NCBI RefSeq assembly: GCF_000374465.1 | Contig: NZ_KB894529.1 | Coordinates: forward strand, 186,001 to 250,000 | Direction of reading: 5' to 3' | DNA length: 64,000 bases | Source: Ahrensia kielensis DSM 5890 | Lineage (GTDB): Bacteria; Pseudomonadota; Alphaproteobacteria; Rhizobiales; Rhizobiaceae | Part shown: positions 53,585-62,745 of the stretch, piece after piece | Numbering within the stretch: the first letter of the stretch is position 1 | How the letters are laid out: each line of letters opens with the position of its first letter | Made by a program: the position numbers and the translations under genes | The notes under the pieces: model-generated | What the model saw: only the letters and a program-made list of their open reading frames with translations | The model's database searches: none | Told to the model about the DNA's origin: nothing

Positions 53585-55351
53585 ATGACGACAGATCAGA
53601 TCATTCTATTTGTGCTCTTTGGTGTCTTGTTTGGCTTTCTTATCTGGGGCCGCATTCGCTACGATCTCGTAGCCTTTGCGGCTCTGATGATCGCGGTAAT
53701 TCTGGGCTATTTGCCCTACAATGAAGCCTTCATGGGGTTTGGTCATCCCGCTGTGGTGATTATCGCACTGGTGCTGATTGTTAGCAAAGGCCTGATGAAC
53801 TCTGGCGCGGTCGAATTGATCGCGCGTTTTGTTGTCAAACCGGACAGACCTTTACCTGTTCACATTTCCATTATGTCGATTGCGGGCGCTGCTTTGTCTG
53901 CAGTCATCAACAATGTCGCGGCACTTGCACTGTTGATGTCGCTTGATATCGGCGCGGCGAATAAAGCCAAGCGCGCGATTTCTCTTTCGCTTATGCCATT
54001 ATCATTTGCGACGATATTGGGCGGCATGATAACGCTAATCGGCACGCCGCCGAACATCGTTATCGCTCAGTACCGTGGCACGGCATTGGGCGAACCTTAT
54101 CAAATGTTTGATTTTGCGCCTGTCGGCCTCACGGTATCACTGGTTGGTATTTTATATGTCGCCATTATCGGTTGGCGGTTTATTCCAGAGCGCGCCAATA
54201 GCGGCTCGCTCGAAGGCGATGCGGGTCTTTATGTTTGCGAAGCACGGATAAAGGACGAGTCCAAATCAATCGGCAAACAATTGCGCGAGCTTTATCCGGC
54301 AGCGAATGAGCACGATATTACTGTGCTTGGGCTTGTGCGTAACGGCAAGCGCCTGCCTGGCTTTTCGCGCATGGTGGAAACACGCGCCGGAGACTTTCTC
54401 GTTCTTGAGGGCGACCCTAAATCAATTGAAAAATTCATGGGTGCCGCTGATCTTGATTTTGTTGGCGCAGAGAAACATGGCGGCCTTCGTGGCTCCTCCT
54501 TGGCTATTCTTGAAGTCATCGTTCCTGACAATGCGCGCATCGCTGGACGCACCGCAATAGATTTACGCCTGCTTTACAGACGCGGTGTCACGCTGCTTGG
54601 TGTATCGCGCAACGGTGTTCGCTTTCGTGATCGTGTTCGCCGTTTGCCGATTAAGCCAGGCGATATGTTGCTGCTTCTTGGGCCAGAAGAACGCATGGAC
54701 GAAGTAACGAATTGGCTTGGCGTTTTGCCACTTGCGGACCGCAGAACGGAAGTTATTCAACGCACAAAGGCAATATTTGCCATCGGTGCGTTTGCCGCTG
54801 CCATCATGCTTTCTGTGCTTGGGATAATGGACCTTTCCATAGCGCTGGGTCTATGTGTGATCTCCTATGTTGCTGCTGGCTTAATCGGCGGTTCAGACTT
54901 TTACGAACTGATTGAATGGAAGGTCATCGTTCTTTTGGCCTGCCTCATTCCATTAAGTAGCGCACTAGAAAGTACCGGCGGCACATCTCTCATTGCAGAC
55001 GCAATCGTTGAACAAACCGAAGGTTTTCCTGCATGGGCTATTCTTACGGTTCTGATGGTCGTCACAATGACGCTCTCTGACTTTTTGAATAATGTGGCTA
55101 CTGCGCTTATTGCTGCGCCTATTGGCGTTTCAGTTGCCAACTCAATCGGCGCAAGCCCTGACCCATTTTTGATGGGCGTTGCGGTTGCTGCCTCTTGCGC
55201 ATTCCTTACACCAATCGGGCACAAAAATAATACGATCATTATGGGCCCCGGCAATTATCAGTTCGGTGATTATTGGCGTATGGGTCTTTTGTTAGAAATC
55301 ATCGTCATTATTGTCTCTGTACCGGCATTAATGTTTTTTTGGCCTTTATGA
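53585..55351 (+). CDS. SLC13/DASS-type transporter with two RCK-C (TrkA-C) domains
   Basis: This 588-aa membrane protein has about 10-12 helices in two halves. Conserved INNVAALALLMS and LIGTPPNIVIAQYRG lie in the first half, and SDFLNNVATALIAAPIG and FLTPIGHKNNTIIMGPGNY in the second. These paired SNT/TxP-like hairpins bind Na+ and substrate. Between them (residues ~205-375) lie two TrkA-C domains (VLEGDPKSIEKFMGAADLDF and LLLLGPEERMDEVTNWLGV), the type seen in bacterial sulfate or dicarboxylate carriers. Substrate not readable. Single gene. Confidence 0.92.
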   Translation: MTTDQIILFVLFGVLFGFLIWGRIRYDLVAFAALMIAVILGYLPYNEAFMGFGHPAVVIIALVLIVSKGLMNSGAVELIARFVVKPDRPLPVHISIMSIAGAALSAVINNVAALALLMSLDIGAANKAKRAISLSLMPLSFATILGGMITLIGTPPNIVIAQYRGTALGEPYQMFDFAPVGLTVSLVGILYVAIIGWRFIPERANSGSLEGDAGLYVCEARIKDESKSIGKQLRELYPAANEHDITVLGLVRNGKRLPGFSRMVETRAGDFLVLEGDPKSIEKFMGAADLDFVGAEKHGGLRGSSLAILEVIVPDNARIAGRTAIDLRLLYRRGVTLLGVSRNGVRFRDRVRRLPIKPGDMLLLLGPEERMDEVTNWLGVLPLADRRTEVIQRTKAIFAIGAFAAAIMLSVLGIMDLSIALGLCVISYVAAGLIGGSDFYELIEWKVIVLLACLIPLSSALESTGGTSLIADAIVEQTEGFPAWAILTVLMVVTMTLSDFLNNVATALIAAPIGVSVANSIGASPDPFLMGVAVAASCAFLTPIGHKNNTIIMGPGNYQFGDYWRMGLLLEIIVIIVSVPALMFFWPL

Positions 55352-55409
55352 GCGTAAACCTACCTTATTGGCTTCGTTGGAATAGAGAATAAAAATAAAG
55401 GGTTACGGG

Positions 55410-56534
55410 ATGACACAAGTTGTAATTACAGGCACCGGTGTATTCACACCTGAAAATGTCATTACCAATGAAGAGCTTGTCGTCGCTTTTAATGCCTATG
55501 CGGATAAGTTCAACGAAAAGAATGCCGCGGCAATTGAGACCGGTGAAATGGCGGCTGTGCCCTACTCTTCACCAGAATTTATCAAGAAAGCATCGGGCAT
55601 TGAACAAAGATATGTCCTGAATAAAACAGGCATCCTTGATCCTGATATTATGCACCCTGTTTTGCGCGCGCGCGATGAAACAGAACTATCGCAAATGGCA
55701 GAGATGGCCGTTGCGGCGGCAAAAGAAGCGCTTCAAAAAGCTGGTAAATCAGCCTCTGATATTGATGCTGTCATTTGCGCGGCATCTAACCACGAACGCG
55801 CATACCCAGCCATTGCCATAGAGGTACAAGAGGCACTTGAGATCAACGGCTTTGCTTTTGACATGAATGTCGCCTGCTCCTCTGCCACATTCGGCATTCA
55901 AGCAGCGCGCGATATGATCCGTGGTGGCTCCGCCCGCTCTATATTGATCGTCAATCCTGAAATTTGTTCTGCGCATCTGGAATGGCGTGACCGCGACTGC
56001 CATTTTATCTTTGGCGATGTTTGCACGGCAATGATTTTGGAACGTGCTGATTTGGCGACGTCAGAAGCCCAATTCGAGATTCTCGACACGAAGTGCATTA
56101 CCCAGTTTTCTAATAATATTCGTAATGATTCCGGCTTTTTGAGACGGACCCGCGAAAACCATATGGACGATCGTCGCGATATGTTGTTTCGCCAAGAAGG
56201 ACGTAAAGTTTTTCGCGAAGTCGTGCCAATGGTAAGCGCTCTCATTACAGATCATTTGACTGCTAATGATCTGTCGGCAGATGAGGTGTCACGCCTTTGG
56301 CTTCACCAAGCAAATAAAACGATGAACGATTTTATCGGCAATAAAGTTCTTGGCCGAACTCCAGAAACGCATGAGCAACCCAACATCCTCCAAGACTATG
56401 CAAATACATCGTCCGCCGGTTCAATTATTGCATTTTCTCAACATAGTGATGATTTAAATTCCGGCGACCTTGGCGTCATTTGTTCTTTTGGCGCTGGCTA
56501 TTCAGCTGGCTCAATTATCGTAAGACGAATATAG
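55410..56534 (+). CDS. 3-oxoacyl-ACP synthase III-like (KAS III family)
   Basis: This 374-aa thiolase-fold enzyme has the complete KAS III triad: Cys156 in MNVACSSATFG, His299 in LWLHQANKTMN and Asn331 in DYANTSSAGSI. It is longer than FabH (~320), with an insertion between residues ~30 and 60 (FNEKNAAAIETGEMAAVPYS) that may shape the acyl pocket. It could start fatty acid synthesis or make a special acyl product. No acyl carrier protein or other fab gene lies nearby. It is upstream of the Anbu cluster in the same direction, 85 bp away; joint transcription is possible but untested. Confidence 0.88.
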   Translation: MTQVVITGTGVFTPENVITNEELVVAFNAYADKFNEKNAAAIETGEMAAVPYSSPEFIKKASGIEQRYVLNKTGILDPDIMHPVLRARDETELSQMAEMAVAAAKEALQKAGKSASDIDAVICAASNHERAYPAIAIEVQEALEINGFAFDMNVACSSATFGIQAARDMIRGGSARSILIVNPEICSAHLEWRDRDCHFIFGDVCTAMILERADLATSEAQFEILDTKCITQFSNNIRNDSGFLRRTRENHMDDRRDMLFRQEGRKVFREVVPMVSALITDHLTANDLSADEVSRLWLHQANKTMNDFIGNKVLGRTPETHEQPNILQDYANTSSAGSIIAFSQHSDDLNSGDLGVICSFGAGYSAGSIIVRRI

Positions 56535-56619
56535 TGTAGCATTGCTTATAATTTAATCACAAATCACACTTGCACAATTTCTCCTATGCCATACGCTCAT
56601 TAGTATCGGAGATAAGCCT

Positions 56620-58044
56620 ATGTATTTTGATGAGATGTTTGGGCACACAATTGACGACGAAGCTCAAGAGCGTGCCCCCTATTCTGATTACTCTGAGTGG
56701 TTTCACTCGCAAGACCCTGCCCGCCTTAAGAAGAAGGCGATGGAATGCGAGGGCTTTTTTCGGCGCACCGGCATTACATTTAATGTTTATGGTCAAGACG
56801 AAGCCGATGAGCGCTTAATCCCATTCGATATTGTACCGCGCATTATTGCTGCGAAAGAATGGAACAAGCTTTCACGCGGCATCGAACAAAGGGTAAAGGC
56901 AATCAATGCCTTCCTTTATGATATTTATCACCGCCAAGAGATTTTACGCGCAGGACGCATTCCGCATCACTTGATCGCGCAAAATGAAGCATTTCTGCCT
57001 CAGATGATTGGCGTTACACCGCCAGGCGGTATCTATACCCATATTGTTGGCACTGATTTAGTGAGAACTGATGACGACCAGTTTTATGTACTGGAAGACA
57101 ATGCACGCACACCATCCGGCGTTTCCTACATGCTGGAAAACCGCGAAACGATGCTGCAAATGTTTCCGGAAGTTTTTACAAAGCTTCAGATACGGCCCGT
57201 CAGTGACTACCCAGCTAATTTGCGGCGCTCTTTGGCAGAATGTGCGCCCGCTGCAACAAAAAACGAACCTGTTGTTGCGGTATTAACGCCCGGCATTCAC
57301 AATTCAGCTTATTTCGAGCACTCTTTCCTTGCCGATCAAATGGGTGCGGAGCTGGTCGAAGGGCACGACTTACAGGTCATTGATGGACGCATTGCGATGC
57401 GTACGACCCGTGGCTACACGCCAATTGACGTGCTGTACCGCCGTATCGATGATGATTATCTTGACCCGATGAACTTCCGTCCGGACTCACTGCTTGGCGT
57501 CCCTGGCATTATGGATATTTATAAAGCTGGCGGCATTACTATTGCCAATGCACCCGGCACTGGCATCGCCGATGATAAGGCGATCTATTCTTATATGCCT
57601 GACATTGTTGAGTTCTATACGGGCGAAAAAGCAATTCTTGAGAATGTGCCAACATGGCGGTGTTCTGAGGAAGATTCGTTGAAATATGTATTGGATAATC
57701 TTGCTGATCTTGTCGTTAAAGAAGTCCACGGCTCTGGCGGATATGGAATGTTGGTTGGGCCGACATCATCGAAAAAAGAGATTTCGGAGTTTCGTGCGAA
57801 ACTAAAAGCCAAACCATCCAACTATATTGCGCAACCAACGCTTTCGCTTTCAACTGTGCCTATCCTGACCAAAAAAGGTCTGTCGCCGCGTCATGTTGAT
57901 TTGCGGCCATATGTTCTGGTCTCGCCTAAAGGCGTTGATATAGTGCCTGGCGGCCTGACCCGCGTTGCACTTAAAAAAGGATCTTTAGTTGTCAATTCAA
58001 GCCAAGGTGGCGGCACTAAAGACACATGGGTTTTGGAGGAATGA
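56620..58044 (+). CDS. Circularly permuted type 2 ATP-grasp protein
   Basis: This 474-aa protein belongs to the ATP-grasp type often found with alpha-E and transglutaminase genes. It shows PFDIVPRIIAAKEWNKLSRG, FYVLEDNARTPSGVSYMLEN, VLTPGIHNSAYFEHSFLADQ, DVLYRRIDDDYLDP, and the nucleotide site VKEVHGSGGYGMLVGPTSS. Such enzymes are predicted to link amino acids or peptides using ATP; the product here is unknown. First gene of the ATP-grasp / alpha-E / transglutaminase / Anbu group. Its stop overlaps the next start by 1 nt. Cytosolic. Confidence 0.92.
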   Translation: MYFDEMFGHTIDDEAQERAPYSDYSEWFHSQDPARLKKKAMECEGFFRRTGITFNVYGQDEADERLIPFDIVPRIIAAKEWNKLSRGIEQRVKAINAFLYDIYHRQEILRAGRIPHHLIAQNEAFLPQMIGVTPPGGIYTHIVGTDLVRTDDDQFYVLEDNARTPSGVSYMLENRETMLQMFPEVFTKLQIRPVSDYPANLRRSLAECAPAATKNEPVVAVLTPGIHNSAYFEHSFLADQMGAELVEGHDLQVIDGRIAMRTTRGYTPIDVLYRRIDDDYLDPMNFRPDSLLGVPGIMDIYKAGGITIANAPGTGIADDKAIYSYMPDIVEFYTGEKAILENVPTWRCSEEDSLKYVLDNLADLVVKEVHGSGGYGMLVGPTSSKKEISEFRAKLKAKPSNYIAQPTLSLSTVPILTKKGLSPRHVDLRPYVLVSPKGVDIVPGGLTRVALKKGSLVVNSSQGGGTKDTWVLEE

Positions 58045-58985
58045 TGCTCGGTAAAACCGCAGGCGGTCTTTTCTGGATGTTTCGCTATCTTGAGCGCGCA
58101 GAGAACACTGCACGTCTTGTTGAAGCAGGGTTTCGGATTGCCTTAACACGATCAAAATCTGCCGAAAAAGAGTGGCAATCGATCATCAAAACCGCAGGTG
58201 CATCCGCTGCATTTGACGCAACACATGACAGCTATACTGGCCCGAATGTTATCGATTTTTTGCTACGCGATAAGCACAATCCATCCAGCGTAATATCGGT
58301 TATCGAAGCTGCTCGAAATAATGCCAAGCTTGTGCGCACTGCGCTTACACGCGAAACTTGGGAAGCAACCAATGAATGCTGGATGACGCTTTCTAAGCTT
58401 TTATCAAAGCGCGTTACTGAGCAGGAATTGCCCGAGGTGCTCACCACAATTCGTCAGCAAAGTGCTTTGGTGCGCGGCGCTACGCACGGCACGATGATGC
58501 GCAATGACATCTTCAACTTCATTCGCCTTGGTACTTTTTTTGAACGCGCGGACAGCACCGCTCGTATTTTGGACGTCAAATATTATGTGTTGCTGCCATC
58601 AGTATCACTTGTCGGTTCTTCGCTCGACAATGTGCAATGGGAAACAATTCTAAGATCGGTGTCTGCATTCCGCTCTTATAACTGGACCCATACGGGCAAG
58701 ATGAGCCCGAAAAGCATTGCTGATTTTTTAGTCCTCGACAAACGTATGCCACGTTCATTGGCTTTCTGTTGCGTACAAATATTGGACAATCTTAATTATC
58801 TGCGTGAAGAATATAGCTCTGATTTACCCAGTTTTGAAATGGGTGATAAACTCAACCAATCGGTTAACAACCGGGATATCGATAGTATTTTTGATGAGGG
58901 GCTCCACGAATTTCTTCGTCGGTTCCTCAACAACAGCAACGCGCTAAGCGTGCAGCTTCAAAAAGATTACCGGTTTACGGAATAG
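58044..58985 (+). CDS. Alpha-E domain protein
   Basis: This 313-aa almost wholly helical protein is the alpha-E partner of type 2 ATP-grasp enzymes. It has LFWMFRYLERAENTARLVEA at the start, and NDIFNFIRLGTFFERADSTA then RILDVKYY near residue 160, both typical (two internal alpha-helical repeats). The ATG at 58044 is chosen because GGAGG lies 4-5 nt before it; ATG 58041 has only 1 nt. It overlaps the ATP-grasp stop by 1 nt. Molecular role unknown, presumed complex partner. Confidence 0.92.
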   Translation: MLGKTAGGLFWMFRYLERAENTARLVEAGFRIALTRSKSAEKEWQSIIKTAGASAAFDATHDSYTGPNVIDFLLRDKHNPSSVISVIEAARNNAKLVRTALTRETWEATNECWMTLSKLLSKRVTEQELPEVLTTIRQQSALVRGATHGTMMRNDIFNFIRLGTFFERADSTARILDVKYYVLLPSVSLVGSSLDNVQWETILRSVSAFRSYNWTHTGKMSPKSIADFLVLDKRMPRSLAFCCVQILDNLNYLREEYSSDLPSFEMGDKLNQSVNNRDIDSIFDEGLHEFLRRFLNNSNALSVQLQKDYRFTE

Positions 58986-58987
58986 AT

Positions 58988-59788
58988 ATGCGTTTAAAGA
59001 TCAAACATGAGACGACATATACGTATGAAACGCCTGTTTCTTATGCGCTTCAACAAATCAGGCTAACGCCCAAAGATCGCGCCGGGCAACGTATCATCAA
59101 TTGGGAAACAACAATTGAAGGCGGCACCAAGCAAGCTTCCTATGATGATCAGCACAATAATCACGTTAACTTGGTTTTGTTTGAGCCAGGGCGATCCAAG
59201 ATTATCGTGCGCAGTGAAGGTGAGGTTGAAACAACCGACAATAATGGCGTTGTTGGCGTTCATGGCGGGTTTACACCACTTTGGTATTTTAAACGCTCTA
59301 CCCCCCTCACTAAGGTAGGCTCAGGCATTCGGCATCTTGTTCGCAATATTGATAAGGATGAAGCGGACATAACCCGTCTTCATGCACTGTCAGCATTGAT
59401 ACGGGACAATGTGGACTATGAGAGCGGTACAACAAATTCAAAAACAACGGCTGAAGAGGCGCTTGAAACCAAAACTGGCGTTTGTCAGGATCACGCTCAT
59501 ATTTTCATCGCCGCAGCACGCCAGCTTGGCTATCCTGCGCGTTATGTGAGTGGCTACCTCATGATGAACGACCGTATTGAGCAAGAAGCAACGCATGCAT
59601 GGGCAGAAGCACATGTTGAAGGCATTGGCTGGGTTGGATTTGATGTTTCCAACCGCATTTGTCCAGATGAGCGCTATGTTCGTGTGGCAACAGGTTTGGA
59701 TTATAGCGAAGCTATGCCAATTTACGGTCTTCGGTTTGGCAGGGCCAATGCTGAGAAGATGCTTGTGTCTCTGCAAGTGCAGCAGTAG
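58988..59788 (+). CDS. Transglutaminase-like cysteine protease
   Basis: This 266-aa protein has a transglutaminase N-terminal domain (residues 1-100; MRLKIKHETTYTYETPVSYA and LQQIRLTPKDRAGQRI), then the catalytic core with the triad Cys166 (TGVCQDHAHIF), His203 (THAWAEAHV) and Asp219 (VGFDVSN). No signal peptide is seen, so it acts in the cytosol. Members of this type are mostly peptidases or amide-bond exchangers. It starts 2 bp after the alpha-E stop and precedes Anbu by 36 bp. Substrate probably the product of the ATP-grasp enzyme. Confidence 0.92.
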   Translation: MRLKIKHETTYTYETPVSYALQQIRLTPKDRAGQRIINWETTIEGGTKQASYDDQHNNHVNLVLFEPGRSKIIVRSEGEVETTDNNGVVGVHGGFTPLWYFKRSTPLTKVGSGIRHLVRNIDKDEADITRLHALSALIRDNVDYESGTTNSKTTAEEALETKTGVCQDHAHIFIAAARQLGYPARYVSGYLMMNDRIEQEATHAWAEAHVEGIGWVGFDVSNRICPDERYVRVATGLDYSEAMPIYGLRFGRANAEKMLVSLQVQQ

Positions 59789-59824
59789 AAACAGAACCTG
59801 TACAAATAAAGCGATTCTTGAAAT

Positions 59825-60562
59825 ATGACTTATTGTGTTGGCATGTCTCTGAACAAGGGACTTGTTTTTATGTCCGATACCCGCACCAATGCAGGTATCG
59901 ACAATATTTCCGTTTTTAAGAAAATGGTCACGTGGGAAACCCCTGGCGAACGTGTCATCACGCTCATGACTGCAGGTAATCTGGCAACAACCCAAGCGAC
60001 CGTCAGCATTCTCGAAGAGCGCACGAAAGCACCTGAAGACCGCGAACCGTCGATCATGGAAGCACCTTCCATGTTCCAAATCGCGCGCATTGCTGGGCGT
60101 GTTTTGCGCGAGGTTATTCAAATCAATTCACGCAGCGGCGAGGAAGCCTCCTCAACCTTTAATGCAACGATGATATTGGGTGGTCAGATTAAAGGTTCCG
60201 CCCCGCGTCTCTTTCTGATTTATCCAGAAGGTAATTTCATCGAAGCTGGGGCGGATACTCCGTTCTTCCAGATAGGCGAAACCAAATATGGTAAGCCTAT
60301 CCTCGTTCGTGCTTATGATCCGGACATGGCATTTGAAGACGCTATAAAACTATTGATGGTCTCATTTGACTCGACGGTGAAAGCCAACCTTTCGGTTGGC
60401 CTTCCACTTGATGCGCAAGTTTATGAGACTGACAGTTTTAAAATAGGCACTTCTCAACGTATCGAAGCTGACGATGCCTATTTTGCGAGCATATCCAACG
60501 GATGGGGTGAGGCTTTGAAAAACGCCTTCAATTCATTGCCAGACTTTGAGTTTGATAATTAA
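59825..60562 (+). CDS. Proteasome-type peptidase Anbu
   Basis: This 245-aa protein is an N-terminal-nucleophile hydrolase of the proteasome beta/HslV fold. It begins MTYCVGMSLNKGLVFMSDTR then TNAGIDNISVFKKM: the Thr after Met is the expected nucleophile, with Asp18 and Lys32/33 in the usual places. It is larger than HslV (~175 aa) and has the Anbu-type C-terminal part (DAQVYETDSFKIGTSQRIEA). No hslU ATPase gene is nearby, as usual for Anbu. It ends the ATP-grasp / alpha-E / transglutaminase group and overlaps proC stop by 4 bp. Its natural substrate is unknown. Confidence 0.93.
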   Translation: MTYCVGMSLNKGLVFMSDTRTNAGIDNISVFKKMVTWETPGERVITLMTAGNLATTQATVSILEERTKAPEDREPSIMEAPSMFQIARIAGRVLREVIQINSRSGEEASSTFNATMILGGQIKGSAPRLFLIYPEGNFIEAGADTPFFQIGETKYGKPILVRAYDPDMAFEDAIKLLMVSFDSTVKANLSVGLPLDAQVYETDSFKIGTSQRIEADDAYFASISNGWGEALKNAFNSLPDFEFDN

Positions 60563-61380
60563 CCCAGTTCCTCTGATCTTTTCTTAGAAGCTGCCACCGC
60601 ATCGCGCATTAAATTTTTAAGCGCGTCGTCCTTCATCAAAACAGCAAGCGCCGCAGCGGTTGTGCCATTCGGGCTGGTTACTTGCTCGCGCAGAGTTTTT
60701 GCATCAACGCCGCTTTCTTTTGCGTAGCATGCTGCGCCGTAAACTGTTTGCTCAGCCAATAATTTGGCGGTTTCATCCGGCAAGCCTGCTGCAATTCCAG
60801 CCTCTATCATTGCTTCGATCACATGAAAAACATATGCGGGCCCTGATCCAGAAACAGCAGTAACAGCGTCCATCAAGGCTTCATCATCAATCGTCGCGAA
60901 GGCGCCATTGGCCTGCATTAACTCCTCGACGAGTGCCGTTTGCTGCTCTGTTACAAATTCGTTGGTATAGATAACCATCATACCTTTTGCGACAGCAGCA
61001 GGTGTGTTGGGCATCACGCGCACGACAGCCGTTGAAGCGCCATAAGCATTTTCAAATCTCTTCGTGCCAATACCTGCTGCAATACTTAAAACGGCAGCCC
61101 CACCATCAACATATTTTTGATAATCTGGCGCCACATCAAACATGACCTGTGGTTTGACAGCCATGATGAAGAGGACAGGTTTCAAACCCTCAGGCAGGGC
61201 ATCTGCCGAGCTGTAGATGCTTACGCCGAACGTTGTCAGTTTATTGCGCAATGCTTCAGCAGGTTCAACAACGTGAATATTTTCCGGCTTCACACATTCG
61301 CATGCAACCCAACTTTCAAGCATGGCCCGCCCCATGTTGCCGCAACCTACAAGAATGATTGATTTTTGAGTATCGGTCAT
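60559..61380 (-). CDS. proC: Pyrroline-5-carboxylate reductase
   Basis: This 273-aa enzyme reduces pyrroline-5-carboxylate to proline with NAD(P)H. The N-terminal Rossmann site is ILVGCGNMGRAMLESW; MAVKPQVMFDVAP, VVRVMPNTPAAVAKGM, and the C-terminal VSGSGPAYVFHVIEAMIEAG with LREQVTSPNGTTAAALAV are family marks. Full length. It converges on Anbu with a TTAA shared by both stops. Single gene; cytosolic. Confidence 0.96.
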   Translation of the reverse strand: MTDTQKSIILVGCGNMGRAMLESWVACECVKPENIHVVEPAEALRNKLTTFGVSIYSSADALPEGLKPVLFIMAVKPQVMFDVAPDYQKYVDGGAAVLSIAAGIGTKRFENAYGASTAVVRVMPNTPAAVAKGMMVIYTNEFVTEQQTALVEELMQANGAFATIDDEALMDAVTAVSGSGPAYVFHVIEAMIEAGIAAGLPDETAKLLAEQTVYGAACYAKESGVDAKTLREQVTSPNGTTAAALAVLMKDDALKNLMRDAVAASKKRSEELG

Positions 61381-61440
61381 GCTCTGCCTTTCATTTGAAA
61401 GATGTTTGCATAACGTTACAGCGGGATATGAGCAAGCGCT

Positions 61441-62745
61441 CTAGCGCGCCTTCACAGGCAATCTTGCAACCAAGCGAAGCCCAAAGAGTGCAATGACCAA
61501 TGTTAACCAAACTGGATCCATGCGCCGGAAATAGAAGCTCTCAAGCGCTGAATTCATACCTGTGAATGCAACAATCATAAAAAGAAAATCTGACAAAAAG
61601 ACATTCTCTTTTAATTTTGGAACACGCAGATAGTCAATAATAGGCGCAAGCAATGAAAGCCAAACAAGCAATAACATCGCCGGTAAGCCCATGATCAATA
61701 CGACGTCAAGGTAACCATTATGGCCATGGATAATGCCGCGCGGATCCCAATCAGCGTCGAACGGTATTTCAGCGGACATAACAACATCGGACATCCAAAA
61801 CCCATCATACCCGTATCCACTCCATAAATTAGATAACACAAATGGCTTAGAAAATTCCCAAATCTCGATCCGTCCGGTAAAAGTTGTTATAGGATCAATA
61901 GACCGCAAAATAGAGTCTAAGGTGCTGGAATAGACAGTACCTATTGTCATCGCGTGTGTTGTTAAAACAGCTGTCAACACAAGAAAAGCAGATAGCCCGC
62001 GCATCCCAGCCATTGTCGGGAGCAATATAATTGCAGCAACAGCAGGCGCTACAATCAACGATGTCTTCGACCCTGTTTGTGCAATGAAGAAAAGAGCAAG
62101 TAACCCAATCGCCGCACCACTAATCCAACGGCCTCGACGTATCAAATAAACACCAGCAAACGCTATGACAGCCATTATAGGCCCAGTTATATTTTTATGA
62201 ATATAGATGCCGCGCCATAACCCGCCATGTTGTGATTCTGATTCAAAGAATTGGTGAATGGCGGCGTTTGGCCATAACACAACACCTGCATATGACAATC
62301 CAAGCACAAGAAAACACGCAACTGCCAGCACTTTGCTTAATTCATCTGCAGTTCGTGGCAGCACGATAAAGCTTGCCGCCAGTAAAAATGCAATCAATGT
62401 AAATGCAACAGCGCGATGTGCATCAGCTGGAACTGGTGAGGATGTGGTCGAGAAAATAAATAGTGCGATTATGAGTATCCACGGCACACTAAGATAGGTA
62501 AAAATCGCGCGTCGGTCGATAGTGCTCAATAGTGTAAACAGTGTTGCAGCCAACAAACCAGTATAACCGAACTGATTGAGAAGCGAACTTTGGATCTCTT
62601 GCGTAGAACCACCGGCAAAAGGTCGAAAGGAAACCCAAATCAACGCAAGAACAGCGACAGCCAAAATAGGCCGTAGCTCTGAAAAGATTATGGCGGGCGA
62701 TATGCCCTGCTTATCAGTTCTGTTCTGGATTGCGATATTGTTCAT
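61441..62745 (-). CDS. O-antigen ligase/polymerase family membrane protein
   Basis: This 434-aa protein has about 11-12 hydrophobic helices and the Wzy_C/WaaL-type periplasmic loop (FTGRIEIWEFSKPFVLSNLW then GYGYDGF and HGHNGYLDVVLIMGLPAMLL). The H-x-H-N-x-(Y/F) motif is typical. Such proteins polymerise or ligate O-antigen or exopolysaccharide at the outer face of the inner membrane. The start is uncertain: 62745 (MNNIAIQ) is preferred over 62751 or 62784. It overlaps the upstream glycosyltransferase gene by 32 bp, so the two are one transcriptional unit. Confidence 0.88.
   Translation of the reverse strand: MNNIAIQNRTDKQGISPAIIFSELRPILAVAVLALIWVSFRPFAGGSTQEIQSSLLNQFGYTGLLAATLFTLLSTIDRRAIFTYLSVPWILIIALFIFSTTSSPVPADAHRAVAFTLIAFLLAASFIVLPRTADELSKVLAVACFLVLGLSYAGVVLWPNAAIHQFFESESQHGGLWRGIYIHKNITGPIMAVIAFAGVYLIRRGRWISGAAIGLLALFFIAQTGSKTSLIVAPAVAAIILLPTMAGMRGLSAFLVLTAVLTTHAMTIGTVYSSTLDSILRSIDPITTFTGRIEIWEFSKPFVLSNLWSGYGYDGFWMSDVVMSAEIPFDADWDPRGIIHGHNGYLDVVLIMGLPAMLLLVWLSLLAPIIDYLRVPKLKENVFLSDFLFMIVAFTGMNSALESFYFRRMDPVWLTLVIALFGLRLVARLPVKAR

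Noticed and set aside
59438-60121. 227-aa minus-strand frame across transglutaminase and Anbu
   Set aside because: It runs antisense to two well-supported genes and shows no domain.
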